Source of the DNA: Macrosoma leucophasiata | Lineage: Eukaryota > Arthropoda > Insecta > Lepidoptera > Hedylidae | Direction: 5' to 3' | Length of the DNA: 64,000 bases | NCBI GenBank assembly: GCA_036365455.1 | Contig: JAWQUS010000003.1 | Coordinates: 5,414,001 to 5,478,000, forward strand | Shown: one piece after another, positions 10,252 through 21,197 of the stretch | Layout of the letters: every line of letters starts with the position of its first letter | Numbering within the stretch: position 1 is the stretch's first letter | Notes under the pieces: model-generated | Seen by the model: only the letters and a program-made list of their open reading frames with translations | What the model was told of the DNA's origin: nothing | Database searches by the model: none | Translations under genes and position numbers: made by a program

Positions 10252-11895
10252 ATGGTCAAAAAGAAAAAAAAGAGTAAAAACGCAGCGGACGCCCCTCCCA
10301 CATTTACTGTAGACATGTGCAACATCAGGGGTTTACATACCAACCTCAACGCCGTTCACCACCACCTTGAAACGGCTAAGCCAGCCCTACTCTTTCTGAC
10401 GGAGACACAAATATCCTCTCCACTTGATACATCGTACCTTACTTACCCCGGCTATACTCTGGAGAACACTTTCGTTCGCCGCGCCGGGGTATGTCTGTAT
10501 GTCCGAGAGGATGTCTGTTGTCGCCGTCTCGACCATTTTGAAGACAAGGACCTGTCGCTATTGTGGGCACGCGTGGATTACGGTGGATCTACCCGAATAT
10601 ACGCGTGCGTGTACAGGTCCTATAGCGGAGACGGGGAGACAGCCCGCTTATTCGAGCACATCTAACAGGTGGTCGACACAGTGCTTGTGCAGTATCCTTC
10701 TGCGGAGTTGGTGATTCTTGGTGACTTTAACGCACACCATACGGAGTGGTTGAGTTCCCGGATCACGGACTTCGCTGGAAGATCTGCACACGATTTCGCG
10801 TTGGCTAATGGACTCTCACAAGTTGTAACCGGGTTTACCCGGATACCAGATGTCGAGGGTCACACTGCCTCTTTGCTGGATCTTCTGCTGAACTCACATC
10901 CTGCCAACTATCAGGTGGTGGTCGAGGCTCCCTTAGGATCCTCGGACCACTGTCTGGTACGTACAAAAACCTCATTGTCGGTTCGAGCGCCGCTGCGGCC
11001 CTCGGCAACTCGACAAGTGTGGCATTACAGGTCGGCAGACTGGGATGGACTGAGGGAGTTCCTGACGTCCTACCCATGGAGGCAGCTTTGTTTCTCGTCG
11101 GAAGATCCGAGCACGTGTGCCGATGCTGTAACCGATGTGATACACCAGGGAATGGAATGTTACATTCCGTACTCTGTGGTATCCATTGGCGGACAGTACC
11201 AGCCCTGGTTCGATAAGTCCTGTGCTGTGGCTTCTAGTCACAAGCAGGAGGCTTACAGAACCTGGACTGCGGCTCACGCTTGTAAGGATCCTAATGCCTC
11301 CGGCCTTAAGAGAGCACTCAACGCTGCATCCAGGTCCACTAAGCGGCGCATGGACAAAGCGAAGTCGAAGCACATCGGTAGAGTTGGCAGGAAACTAATG
11401 AGGCACCCTCCCGGGAGCCGTGCCTATTGGTCTCTTGCCAAAGCTATCGAAGGGAATTTTTGTCGGTCATCTTTCCCACCACTGCGTAAAATTGACGATA
11501 GCCTGGCCCACACGGCAAAAGAGAAAGCTGACCTTCTGGGCAGCCTCTTTGCCTCAAACTCGACTCTTGACGACATGGGTATCACAGCGCCTACTATCCC
11601 GCGCTGTGAAAGCTCTATGCCTGACGTCAAATTCACTCAGAAGAACGTCAGGCGAGCTCTTTTATCCCTTGACGTCAAGAAGTCGAGTGGGCCGGACTCC
11701 GTCCCTGCGGTGGTGTTGAAGATGTGCGCTCCCGAGCTGACCCCCTTTCTGACGCGCCTGTTCTCGCTTTCCTACGATCAAAGAACCGTACCGTCTGCGT
11801 GGAAGACCGGCCTCGTGCACCCGATACCCAAAAAAGGGGATCGCAGTGACCCGGCCAATTATAGGCCCATAGCAATAACCTCCCTACTCTGTTAA
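10252..11895 (+). pseudogene. LINE ORF: endonuclease domain and start of reverse transcriptase
   Basis: In life this protein nicks target DNA and reverse-transcribes the element RNA onto it. The start chosen is the ATG at 10252, just before a lysine-rich run. The apurinic-like endonuclease shows the NIRGL block near 10321, the LTETQ block with its catalytic Glu (codon 10402), the GDFNAHH block (Asp codon 10723) and the SDH block (Asp codon 10945). Reverse transcriptase begins near 11690 with residues such as KKGDRSDPANYRPIA (about 11830-11874). The frame is interrupted by a TAA at 10663-10665 and closed by a TAA at 11893-11895, inside the polymerase domain. Both are in the same frame as the flanking domains, so they are decay, not natural ends. 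Confidence 0.85.
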
Positions 11896-13210
11896 GTCAT
11901 GGAGCGTGTGATCAATACTCAACTGCTGCAGTATCTAGAGGATCATCAGCTGATCAGTGACCGCCAATATGGATTTCGTCAGGGCAGATCTGCTGGTGAT
12001 CTTCTAGTATATCTCACGCACCATTGGTCCCACGCCTTGGACAAGAGTGGGGAGGCATTGGCTGTAAGCCTGGACATTGCTAAGGCCTTTGACCGGGTCT
12101 GGCACAGGGCACTCCTCGCGAAACTCCATCCTACGGTCTTCCCGAGAGGCTATGCAACACAGCCAGCTTTCTGTCTGAGCGTTATATACAAGTCTTAGTT
12201 GACGGTCAGCGCTCAGACAGACTACCTATCAACGCTGGTGTGCCGCAAGGCTCTGTGTTATCTCCCACGCTTTTTCTTCTGCATATCAATGAAATATTGG
12301 AGCAAAACTCCAATTTTCATTGCTATGCCGATGATAGTACGGCAGATGCACACTACACTAGCCGTGCAAATGCCTCTCGGACACTTATCGAGGAAAGCAG
12401 GACTAGACTTGTGTCTGAAATCGAGCACTCTCTGGAGCGGGTCTCGGATTGGGGTCGACTTAATTTAGTACAGTTTAACCCCTCGAAGACACAAGTCTGC
12501 GCGTTCACCGCAAAAAAAAACCCCATTCATTGTAGCACCACAGTTCCAGGGCATTCCGCTCGCCGTTGAAAAGAGTATCGGTATCCTGGGCGTTGACATA
12601 TCGAACGAAGTGCAATTCGGGAGTCACATTGAGTGTAAGACCAAGTTGGCATCCAAAAAGTTGGGGGTGCTTAACAAAGCGAGGCAGTATTTCACATCGG
12701 GGCAGCTACTACAGCTTTATAAGGCCCAAGTGCGGCCCCATCTGGAATACTGCTCTCATTTGTGGGCGGGAGCCCCCAAATACCAGCTTGGTCCACTTGA
12801 CTCCCTACAAAAACGCGCTGTTCGTATTGTTAACGATCCAGGACTTACCGACAGGCTCGAACATCTGAGCCTGCGCAGAGACATTGGGAGTCTGTGCGTG
12901 TTGTACCGTCTCTACAATGGTGAGTGCTCTGCGGAACTGTTTGACATGGTGCCACCGTCTCTTTTCCTACACCGTACTACCCGCCGAAGAGAGAAGTTCC
13001 ACCCACACCGACTGGACACCTGGCAGTGCTCAACGGTGCGGTTTTCACGTTCGTTCCAGAACGTGTAAATTGTGGAACGAACTTCCCTCTGAGGTGTTCC
13101 CTAGGTGCTACAATATGGGGTTCTTCAAAAATGGCGTCAAAAGAGTCCTTCAGGGCTGGCAGCGCGTTGGCAACTCCCCTGGTGTTGCAAATGTTCATAG
13201 GCGACGGTGA
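11896..13210 (+). pseudogene. LINE ORF: reverse transcriptase core and C-terminus, frameshifted
   Basis: The frame continues after the stop with YGFRQGRSAGDL (from about 11968) and SLDIAKAFDRVWH, whose first catalytic Asp codon is at 12073. A shift between about 12130 and 12190 moves the reading to the frame that holds PQGSVLSPTLF (from 12243) and the YADD active site (Asp codons at 12330 and 12333). A second shift falls in the A-run at about 12511-12519; the original frame then resumes with RPHLEYCSHLWAG. A third shift, near 13050-13060, is needed to read the terminal WNELPSEVFP block, which ends at the stop at 13208-13210. The element cannot make an active polymerase. Confidence 0.85.
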
Positions 13211-13290
13211 CCACTTTCCATCAGGTGGCCCGTTTGCTTGTCTGTCAACCTTCAGACATAAAAAAAAAAAAAAAAAAAAAAATTATGACA

Positions 13291-13570
13291 GACTAGCTGA
13301 CCCGGCAAACTTCTTATTGTCTCAGAATGAAATAATGTGTCAAAGGTTTGATAGATATGTACTATTTGTATGGAAAAATAAAATTGTGGTTTTTACTATT
13401 TCCCTTCAATTTCTTCATATTTTCTTACCTTTTGAACCTTCCCTGGACTTTAAAAATTTTTTCAAATTAATTAATTCAAAATCAAAATTAGCCAAATTGG
13501 TCCAGCCGTTCTCGAGTTTTAGCGAGACTAACGAACAGCTATTGGTTTTTATAATGTATATATATATATT
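13291..13570 (+). mobile_element. Family D repeat with TA-rich tail
   Basis: It begins ctagctgacccggcaaac directly after the LINE poly-A and ends gagactaacgaacagctatt followed by a TA run. The inverted relative at 16169-16423 lies on the other side of the mariner. Confidence 0.7.
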
Positions 13571-14576
13571 AAGATACGTGAATAGAATGAATGCGAAATT
13601 TTAATAACTCAACAAGAGCGTGTGGTCCAAAGAGATAGTGAACAGTACCGGAACGCCTGTAAGCCTAGAAATTTTTGTAGGGATGAGTGATAATATGCTA
13701 AGTACGATAACCGTCACCTGGCAAGGATCAGCCCGTCACATCATCTGGATTTCTGATCAGAAAAGTTACTTCCATATTTTAGATCTGGCTCGATTGCGAC
13801 CATTTATGTAGCATCTTAAAATTTATTTTTTGTGTGTTCGGATATTTAATGAAAATCACGATTTGTTTACTGTACTGCAAATGAGCGACTCAATCGTATG
13901 ACCATTGTATGACCCTCTTATCATCGTATGACCATCGTAGCATTGATAAAGAAATAATTTCCTAAAATGTCGTTTAATACCTCATAACCGTAACCTTTCA
14001 CAGAGTTAAATAAAAACAGCAGACAGGAAACGTAATTTTGGTATCTCGGATTAATGACGCTTTATTTTAAGCAAACATAAAAAAACTACGAGTCACAACG
14101 GTATATTTTACCGCACTGCATTCTCAAAGTGTGCATAACTTGCGCGTATTATGTAAAATGCCACTTTACCGCTCAAGTTCAAGATTGTTCGGCCGGTTTG
14201 AGTACGCGTCACTTTAATGTCAGCTTGTGTACTTACAGATATTTCTTTACGAGGCAACTCTTCATTTACGTAAGCTTACTGGTGGTAGAAAATTGTCGAA
14301 TAAGCGAATGACTAGACAGATATACCTACGTTGCGAATGTATATAGCTGCACAGGCCCAGAAAGATCAAAACTGACCCTTTACCAAATAGGTCGAGTACT
14401 GTCTGAAGGTGGGGTCAACAGCCTTAGAAATCGGCGTATATATATGAAGAAAATTATAAATGTAGAAGAAGCACGGTGTCACACTGTTCCGATCGGTTTA
14501 GGGGAAAAAGAAGTTATGTTCAATTGAAAATACTTGAAGCAGTGCTTCAAAACTTATAAAAAGAGTTAAATGCGGT
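13571..14576. other. Intergenic DNA, nothing recognised
   Basis: The small open frames at 13620-13811 and 14129-14311 show no motif. A local repetition of cgtatgaccat occurs near 13895-13940. Confidence 0.35.
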
Positions 14577-14760
14577 TAGTGGCGTTTGGCATTGATGGTG
14601 TTGGTGGCGTTGGTGGCGTTTGGTGGCGTTGGTGGTATTGGTGGTAGTGGTGGTGGTGTCGTTAGTGGCGTTGGTGGCATTGGTGGCGTTGGTGCATTGG
14701 TGGTGGTAGAGTTGGTAGTGTTGGTGGTGTTGGTGGTATTGGTGGCTTTGGTGGCGTTAG
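14577..14760. repeat. GT-rich minisatellite, ggtggYgtt units
   Basis: There are about 20 imperfect units of ggtggcgtt, ggtggtgtt or ggtggtatt, with unit length drifting between 6, 9 and 12 bp. One strand is strongly G-rich. No coding role is suggested: the plus frame would be Gly/Val-rich but has no start or partner domain. Confidence 0.85.
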
Positions 14761-14886
14761 TCTAATGACGTGTACAGAAGTATTAATATAAACAGGATTT
14801 TATTTCCTCGTATAAATGTTTTCGTATGATCCAAAATTAACCAAAGACACTATTCCACGCCAACGTAATTGCTTGCACAGGTACTA

Positions 14887-16167
14887 TTAGTTGGGGAAAA
14901 AGTTTCTTCGCATTTTTTAAGATAATTCATAACATTTTTTAATATAGTTTATTTAAATTTAACTAAAGTATGTATGTACCATTTTGTTCGATAACCTTTT
15001 GCCATCTTGTAGGTAGGGACATGATCCCATTGCTATAAAAATTTTGTGACTTCTCATCAAAATACCGCGACAAGTGGATTTGGCAGTCCTCTCGTGATGT
15101 TAACCTAACATTGCATAAAGAATTCTGAAGAGACCGAAACAGGTGGAAATCTGAAGGTGCAAGGTCAGGACTATACGGCGGATGCATTAACACCTCCCAG
15201 CCAAACTCTCTTAATTTTTGCTGAGTGGCTATAGATGTGTGAGGTCTAGGTCTAGCTAGGTCGTTATCATGATGAAACACCACACCCCTTCTGTTGATCA
15301 ATTCCGGCCGCTTTCTCTCAACTTCTTGCTTTAATCTCATCAGTTGTTCGCAGTAGAGTTCGAAATCGATAGTCCTGCCTGGTGGTAATAGCTCATAATG
15401 AATAATGCCCTTCCAATCCCACCACACACACAACATCACCTTATTGCGAGTTAACCCGGGTTTCGCCACAGTCTGTGAACTTTGACCACGACCTTTTTCG
15501 CACGTTCTTGTCGTACGTGATCCACTTTTCATCACCAGTTATCAGCTTCTTCAAAAATGATTCGGTTTCATTACGTCGTAATAACGAATCACAAATGAGT
15601 ACACGGTTCATTAGGTTTCTTTCAGTGAGCTCGTGATGTACCCAAATATCGAGCTTTTTTTTTGTACCCAGCTTTTTTCAAATGCGCCAAAACTGGTATG
15701 TGATCAATTCTCAGTTCTTCAGCTACGTCGTAACTACTGATCGATCTTGCTCCACTTTTTCAAAAATGGGATCCATTTTATCCGTAACAGGGCGACCAGA
15801 GCGAGGTGCATCTTTGACATCAAAATTTCCGGATTGAAAACGCTTAAACCAAATTTGTGCTACTCTCACAGACACTGCACTAGGTCCATAAACATCGCAA
15901 ATTTTTTTCGCGGCTTGCGTTGCATTTTTTCCTTTTTTGTAGTAAAATTTTAAAATGTATCGTATTTCTTCATTAGATTCATTCATCTTGACAGTACTAA
16001 AAACAAATGAAAATCACACATTTGCCTAATTTGAATTTGGAATTATGTTCTTTAAAATTTTAACTTTCAATGATACCAAAACCAGCCAGATACAAATACT
16101 ACAGCCAAAGAGATTTTATTACAAGTTCATACATACTATAATGCGAAAAGACTTTTTCCCCAACCTA
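14887..16167 (-). mobile_element. Mariner-type DNA transposon, dead copy
   Basis: Terminal inverted repeats read ttggggaaaaagtttcttcg at the left and, inverted, ttggggaaaaagtcttttcg at the right, with TA at the presumed target site. The length of about 1.28 kb is usual for mariner. The transposase is on the minus strand and is broken (see next entry). The right end abuts a family D repeat. Confidence 0.9.
14963..15986 (-). pseudogene. Mariner transposase, frameshifted
   Basis: The N-terminal part (15986 down to 15723) has the paired helix-turn-helix expected of mariner, with residues VAQIWFKRFQSGNFDV and the linker RSGRPV. The TGDEKW block holding the first catalytic Asp is read at about 15522-15539 in another frame. 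The C-terminal part (15535 to 14963) has MLCVWWDWKG, an HHDN block with the second Asp, and SPDLAPSDFHLF with the third Asp. Frame changes are needed across 15536-15722, one of them near the T-run at about 15652-15663. Between the second and third Asp this copy has about four extra residues at the position of the usual DNARPHT motif, so the DD34D spacing is lost. Confidence 0.85.
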
Positions 16168-16168
16168 T

Positions 16169-16423
16169 TATATATTTAAAAATCAATTGCTGTTCGTTAG
16201 TCACGCTAAAACTCGAGAACAACTCCACCGATTTGGCTAATTTTGGTTTTGAATGATTTTTGAAAGTCCAGGGAAGGTTTAAAAGGTAAGAAAATATGAA
16301 GAAATTGAAGCGAAATAGTAAAAACCATAATTTCATTTTTCCATACAAATAGTCCGTATCTATCAAACCTTTGACACATTATTTCATTCTGAGGCAATAC
16401 GAAGTTTGCCGGGTCAGCTAGTT
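16169..16423 (-). mobile_element. Family D repeat adjoining the mariner
   Basis: It runs from tatttaaaaatcaattgctg to tttgccgggtcagctagtta. It is adjacent to the mariner right end, so the mariner probably inserted into its AT-rich tail (inference). Confidence 0.7.
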
Positions 16424-17238
16424 ACTTAATAATTTACGTTCTTGCTCTCTACTATCGTCACGATCGATGTAACAAAACAATTACACACAATCACAACAGT
16501 TAGGTATCGCCAATTTGCAATGCATTCACTCCTAAGATGATTATGGCGGAATCCACTAGAAATTACCAGGCGTCGGGGACTTCGTAGTTAACATAATATT
16601 ACGCCTTATTTTCGTCAATGAGTTAGACAGAAGTGTGTAATATTACGATTTACTAATTATAGTAGGGGAGACCAAGAGGGGATTTTTTAATTTACTCCAG
16701 CGTGTCAGATTAGGATATGGGAGATACTGGGAAATACCTTGCACCCTGCTCAGTACCTCCACCAAATCTAAGATTTCTATAAAGAGCCGATCTCTTTGGG
16801 CTTCCGCCAGGAGCTTGCCTCGCTTTCAAATCGTCAGAATTTTGAATGGGAGCTTTAATAAGGTTCACTTTACATCCTCTCGGAGTACCTATCTGACATT
16901 CTTGAGTAATTTTTCACCTTCATATTTGAAAGAATAAAATATTTTGAAAAGGGCGCGGCTTCAACTCGTGTCAGATATTCTGAGAGGGTGTTAAATGTGC
17001 CCAAACAATGCTCTTACCCAAAATTCAGACGATTTGGAAGAAAATTGTAGTGACTATTTGTTTTTTTAAGGGCTACCCTTCGGGCGCGGCCCTATATACA
17101 AGACTTAGATTTAGTGGAAGTAACCAACGGGGTTCAAGGTATCTTTCATATCTTAATCTGACGCGCTCGAGTAAATATAAAAAGACCTCAAAGGACAATA
17201 ATTATTGCTTTACGTCAAAGCAGCAATACTCATAAACA
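16424..17238. other. Intergenic DNA, nothing recognised
   Basis: No recognisable gene. A 75-codon open frame at 17008-17235 has no motif and runs into the triplicated repeat. Confidence 0.35.
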
Positions 17239-17475
17239 CTGATGATTCATCAACGGATTTTCGTCCGATAACCACATTGCAGTTATGTTGCAGTCCGGTA
17301 TAATTTAAGCACACAAACATGGCAGTGTTTGACCGAGCTTGCAACAATACACAAGTGAAACTTTAATTAGAGCTGCATTGCAAGCTCGCTAGTCAATGTA
17401 CTAATGTCAGTTAACTTGGATACGATGTTGTGTACTGCCTGATGTGCATACAATCATCATTGGTAACAACGCTGA
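17239..17475 (+). repeat. Locally triplicated repeat, copy 1
   Basis: It contains cgtccgataaccacattgca, gttatgttgcagt and ttagagctgcattgcaagct. It is closely matched by 18437-18680 and less closely by 17868-18015. Confidence 0.75.
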
Positions 17476-17867
17476 TGCAGCGAGTAAATTAATAATCAGC
17501 CAAAATACGTCACGCTGCAGAGGTCAGTTAAGCAGAGCTTTTTTAAATCTTTTATAAATATCTACGCTCCAGTAATGATATACCATTAATTTGAACGAGA
17601 AAAAAAAACCTAATTATGTCATTTTCAAATAACTATAAAATAAATAATTTTAAATTAGGGCATTTTAAGAATTGCCAGTGATTGAATGATATTATTATGT
17701 GTTTAAGTAAAAGTTGAGTTAGATTGCTGATTGTTAACTTGTTAATTAGCCAGTAACGACTATGCGGGCTCTAAATGACCCGTCTCCTTTGGAATTAGAA
17801 CCAAATGCACTATTGCCCAATCAAGGCAATTATAAGTATGACATTAAGATATATATTAGATAAATAT

Positions 17868-18015
17868 TTTGCTGATCCATCATTGTATTTTTGACCATAT
17901 TGCAGTTATGTTGCAACTCGGTATAATTAATTTAAACACATAAACATGGCGGTGTTCGAAAGAGCTTACAGCAACACACAAATGAATCTTTAATTAGAGC
18001 TGCATTGCAAGCACA
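17868..18015 (+). repeat. Locally triplicated repeat, copy 2 (short, diverged)
   Basis: It shares gcagttatgttgcaactcgg, aacatggcggtgttcg and ttagagctgcattgcaagca with the other copies, but ends before the gttaacttggatacg part. Confidence 0.7.
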
Positions 18016-18089
18016 AAAGATTTACGCCGACAGAAAAGTTAAACGCATCACGTTTGGCATCCTTGTTATAAATATGACGTTAAGATTTA

Positions 18090-18427
18090 GGGCTCCCACA
18101 CATAAATGCGAATTCGCATCGCATCGCAAATATCTGCGACACAGTATAATATAAACAGTATGGAAACTACGTACAACATATTGAAACGGCACACTCACAC
18201 AAACATGCGTATCAACGAGGCCCCTAAGCGGTTCTCGCGGTGCTGCAGTAGCGAGTCACTCGCTACTCGAGCCTCGATGCGCATATTTGTATGAGTGTGC
18301 CGACTCGAACGCTTTATACGTAGTTTCCATACTGTTCATGTTTGTACTGTGTCTGTGAGCTCGCACGAATGCATCGCCTGCGATGCGACGTCGCATCACA
18401 TCGCATCGGAGTTTTGTGTGGCCGCCC
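18090..18427. mobile_element. MITE family M6 with TTA target duplication
   Basis: It is flanked by tta at 18087-18089 and 18428-18430. The ends are gggctcccacacataaatgc and, inverted, gggcggccacacaaaactcc. Inside is a second inverted repeat, aacagtatggaaactacgta near the left and its complement near 18322-18341, around a tgctgcagtagcg core. The same core occurs at 41636-41825. A 3-bp TWA duplication fits PIF/Harbinger mobilisation (inference). Confidence 0.75.
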
Positions 18428-18436
18428 TTAAATAAA

Positions 18437-18680
18437 CATTATGCTGATTCATCATCGGATTGTCGTCCGATAACCACATTGCAGTTATGTTGCAGTACGG
18501 TATAATTTAAGCACACAAACATGGCGGTGTTTGACCGAGCTTGCAACAATACACAAGTGAAACTTTAATTAGAGCTGCATTGCAAGCTCGCTAGTCAATA
18601 TACTAATGTCGGTTAACTTGGATACGTTGTTTTGTATAGCCTGACGTGCATACAATCGCTGGTAAAACGTTGGCTTCAAT
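18437..18680 (+). repeat. Locally triplicated repeat, copy 3
   Basis: It is a close copy of 17239-17475, including ttgaccgagcttgcaacaat and tcggttaacttggatacg. The MITE above lies immediately upstream. Confidence 0.75.
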
Positions 18681-19430
18681 GCTGATGCATAAATTAATAC
18701 GTTTTACTGGACGGCTCAGAGTTAGAGTCATGTCCTATTGCAATTATATTTAGAAAACTAACTTACAAAAATAAATGTTTTATACGGAAAATATAGAAAG
18801 GGTACAAAGTTAAGCAGATATCAGGTTTCATTCTTAATAGCAATAAGACGTCATGGCATGGCACTCAATTGGGATTCTCATCTTTAGATTCTCTTCTTAG
18901 GATTTAAATTTAACATTAAAATTTTTACACTTACAATATGAATTACATAATTGTTAAATTGTCTTTATTTTTCTTTTTAAATTGTATTATGCACCAAAAT
19001 GTACAAGTGGCAAAGGGTGTAGACCACACAGGCCCATAAAGCCTAGCTTAGGCACCAGTCTTCCACATATACTTTGAAATGTATGATTTCTTTGTTGAAT
19101 CTTTTAAATTATAATGAATTTGTTATGTGTATTGTGGTAAGAAAGTAAATTATTATTTCATTTCATTTCTTCTTATTTTTTAGGGCACAGATCAGCATCA
19201 GAACATACGGATTGACAAAAATTGATTTATTCTCAACCTACACAACTACCTGAGAGCATATTCTAAGGGCGAGATTTACAGACCGTTCTCAGACTTTACT
19301 TCGATCCTGATTTAAATATTCATTTTGTTTCGCAGACGTCAAACTCTTATTTTACTTTGAGAAGCAAATCTCTACTACGGAATTCTTAAAAGTAAAGTAA
19401 AATTAACTGCCTTAGTAGGCCAGTGGTACA
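18681..19430. other. AT-rich DNA, nothing firm
   Basis: 18930-19160 is an A/T-rich block with ggcccataaagcctagctta that could be a retroelement 3' UTR. I cannot place it. Confidence 0.3.
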
Positions 19431-19482
19431 CACTTCTGCTACGCTGGGGTCCTGGGCTCAATCCCCGGGCCGAGGATAAATA
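19431..19482 (+). mobile_element. tRNA-like SINE head fragment
   Basis: It contains aggccagtggtacacac (A-box-like) and gggctcaatccccgggccg (B-box-like) about 30 bp apart. The layout matches family C heads. No body could be followed beyond it. Confidence 0.45.
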
Positions 19483-19884
19483 ATATTGGGATTTTTACAT
19501 TCTAAGAAAATTTCCCAGTGCCGCCCTCGGAGTTTGGTAATGTGCGCGGATATAACAATATCAGGCGTAAATTTCATTCAAAATTAAGTCGTAGTGCGGG
19601 TGGTGGAGTTTCAGTGACGGAAATTAAGGGTAGGTACACATAGCCTTCCGGTCAGAGAGTAATGTATGACCCCTTAAATTTAGAGGTAGAAGAGTAGAAT
19701 AACGAGTGTTACCAAAGTAGTAAGAGTAAATAATACCAAAAAGGACGAGTATTGTCCGAAGTTGGATTCAAGAGTCTTCAAAATCGGCGTACATGTATGA
19801 TGAGAGATGAATGTAGGAGAAGTACGAATAGTACGATAGATGTGTAAAGACCGAGATAATTGGCGGTCCACACTATGTACCCCA

Positions 19885-20143
19885 TTTTTTTTAAATGTAA
19901 TGGAAGTGGAAAACAAGTTTGCAGTTCACATTGATGTTAAGTGATGACACCCACACAAAGACAAAGGTCAAAATGCAGATGCGTTCCTGAGGCCTAAGGT
20001 GTTATGCCTCTGTGCCGAAAATTACAGGGCCGTACATTATCACCTGACCGGAACACGATAGCGCTGAACACTACCATTTAGCGACAAGTATTAGGTAATG
20101 CGGCGGTGCCTACTCCCGCGAGCTCCGTCACTCTACCACCAGT
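19885..20143 (-). mobile_element. Family A SINE-like repeat
   Basis: The T-run and gtaatggaagtggaaaacaa lead into gttcacattgatgttaagtg. It ends at agctccgtcactctaccacc. It lacks about 15 bp in the gactgcagcctatag region. A small 5' fragment of the same family, in plus orientation, lies at about 19595-19620. Confidence 0.75.
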
Positions 20144-20728
20144 AAAAATTTGGGTCTTGGCAGGAAATACATTAATACACAAAAATACCGGAAAATAGGG
20201 AAACGACTTATGATATATTATGATGACCCGACATTGTGTTAGAGCTATTGGGAGTCCCTCCCATTGTTTGGTCAATGTGAGGAAAATACAGCAAATAAGC
20301 AAAAATAATACGATCGTTAAAGGAACAGATTCTGATAATGGTGGTATTCAATCATTGGGGAAATATGATAGACACAGTCATATCAAGTCTGTATTCTAAG
20401 CCTGTATTGTAAGTCTTCCTTTTTCCTTTTATTGCTTTTTTTTTTCTTTCATATAAAATCCTACTTTCAATACCTCAGTTCTGCTCACTCACTTGACTTA
20501 CGATCTAATGACTCTCTTACTCTCTCTATTCCTCTCCATAGATCCAGTTTCCTTTCAAATTCTTTTGGTGTTCAAGCGGCTCGCTTGTGGAATGCGCTGC
20601 CGGATACACTTCGTAGGTCTAACTCAAAATTTACGTTTAAGAAGAACCTCAAGACCTATCTTTTACGATAATCATTTGAATACCTTGTAATCACCATCAA
20701 CATGATTATATGCATATATTTCATATTA

Positions 20729-20733
<5 letters not shown>

Positions 20734-20758
<25 letters not shown>
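20734..20758. repeat. AT microsatellite
   Basis: A plain (AT)n run, left of an inserted RTE-type fragment. A second short run lies at 20931-20952. Confidence 0.9.
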
Positions 20759-20759
<1 letters not shown>

Positions 20760-20936
20760 CTATTATATAAAAATAAGTCGGATTTTCCTTCCTGACGTTA
20801 CCGACCGTTAACGCACGAACCGATTTCCACGGTTTTGCATTCGTTGGAAAGGTCTTGGGCTCCGTAAGGTTTATAGCAAAGAAAATTCATAAAAAATTTA
20901 AACGCGGGCGAAGCCGCGGGCATCAGCTAGTATATA
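20759..20936 (-). mobile_element. Short RTE-type element inserted in an AT run
   Basis: On the minus strand it begins tatactagctgatgcccgcgg, continues cttcgcccgcg, and ends near ccgacttatttttatataa. The cccgcggcttcgcccgcg start is shared with 47886-48069. AT runs on both sides suggest insertion into, or expansion around, the microsatellite. Confidence 0.55.
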
Positions 20937-21197
20937 TATATATATACATATATGTAAATTGTATCTTTATTCTATTTATGTAATAAATGTGTATACATTT
21001 GTATGTACTAGTTATACTAAGTATGAATTATTATTATGCTCTGTATGTCTGTTGTGTCGTGATACCGCCTTATAACTTTCTATACTAGTAATGGTTTAAC
21101 TGGTAGAGAACGCTCTTAGCGTTAAGTTCGCCATTTGTAACAATATTGTATGTGTATTGTGACAATAAAGACTTAATAAATAAATAAATAAATAAGT

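Larger units (their letters stand above)
9520..13282 (+). mobile_element. Jockey/CR1-type non-LTR retrotransposon (LINE), degraded, near full length
   Basis: It has a GC-richer 5' leader (about 9520-10251), one long coding region with endonuclease then reverse transcriptase (10252 to about 13207), and a short 3' UTR containing catcaggtggcccgtttgct followed by an A-run at 13260-13282. The 5' edge is an estimate and no target duplication was found. Truncated copies of the same 3' end lie at 34328-34452 and 46427-46582. Its composition is GC-richer than its surroundings, as expected of an inserted coding element. I see no separate ORF1; the overlapping open frames in the leader look like compositional noise. 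Confidence 0.85.
20455..21197 (+). mobile_element. 5'-truncated LINE 3' end (CR1/jockey-type), split by a later insertion
   Basis: The open frame ending at 20671 finishes with residues AARLWNALPDTLRRS and FKKNLKTYLL, the typical C-terminal block of CR1/jockey-type reverse transcriptases. The 3' UTR resumes after an AT microsatellite and an inserted element, and includes gaacgctcttagcgttaagt, gtgacaataaagacttaa and a terminal aaataaataaataa repeat. Only the last roughly 60-70 codons of coding sequence remain. Confidence 0.7.

Noticed and set aside
9903..10277. Open frames in the LINE leader as a possible ORF1
   Set aside because: Several frames on both strands are open at once in GC-rich DNA, and none shows a zinc knuckle or other ORF1 hallmark.
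14577..14760. CRISPR-like array
   Set aside because: Units are short and contiguous with no unique spacers; it is a simple minisatellite in a eukaryotic context.
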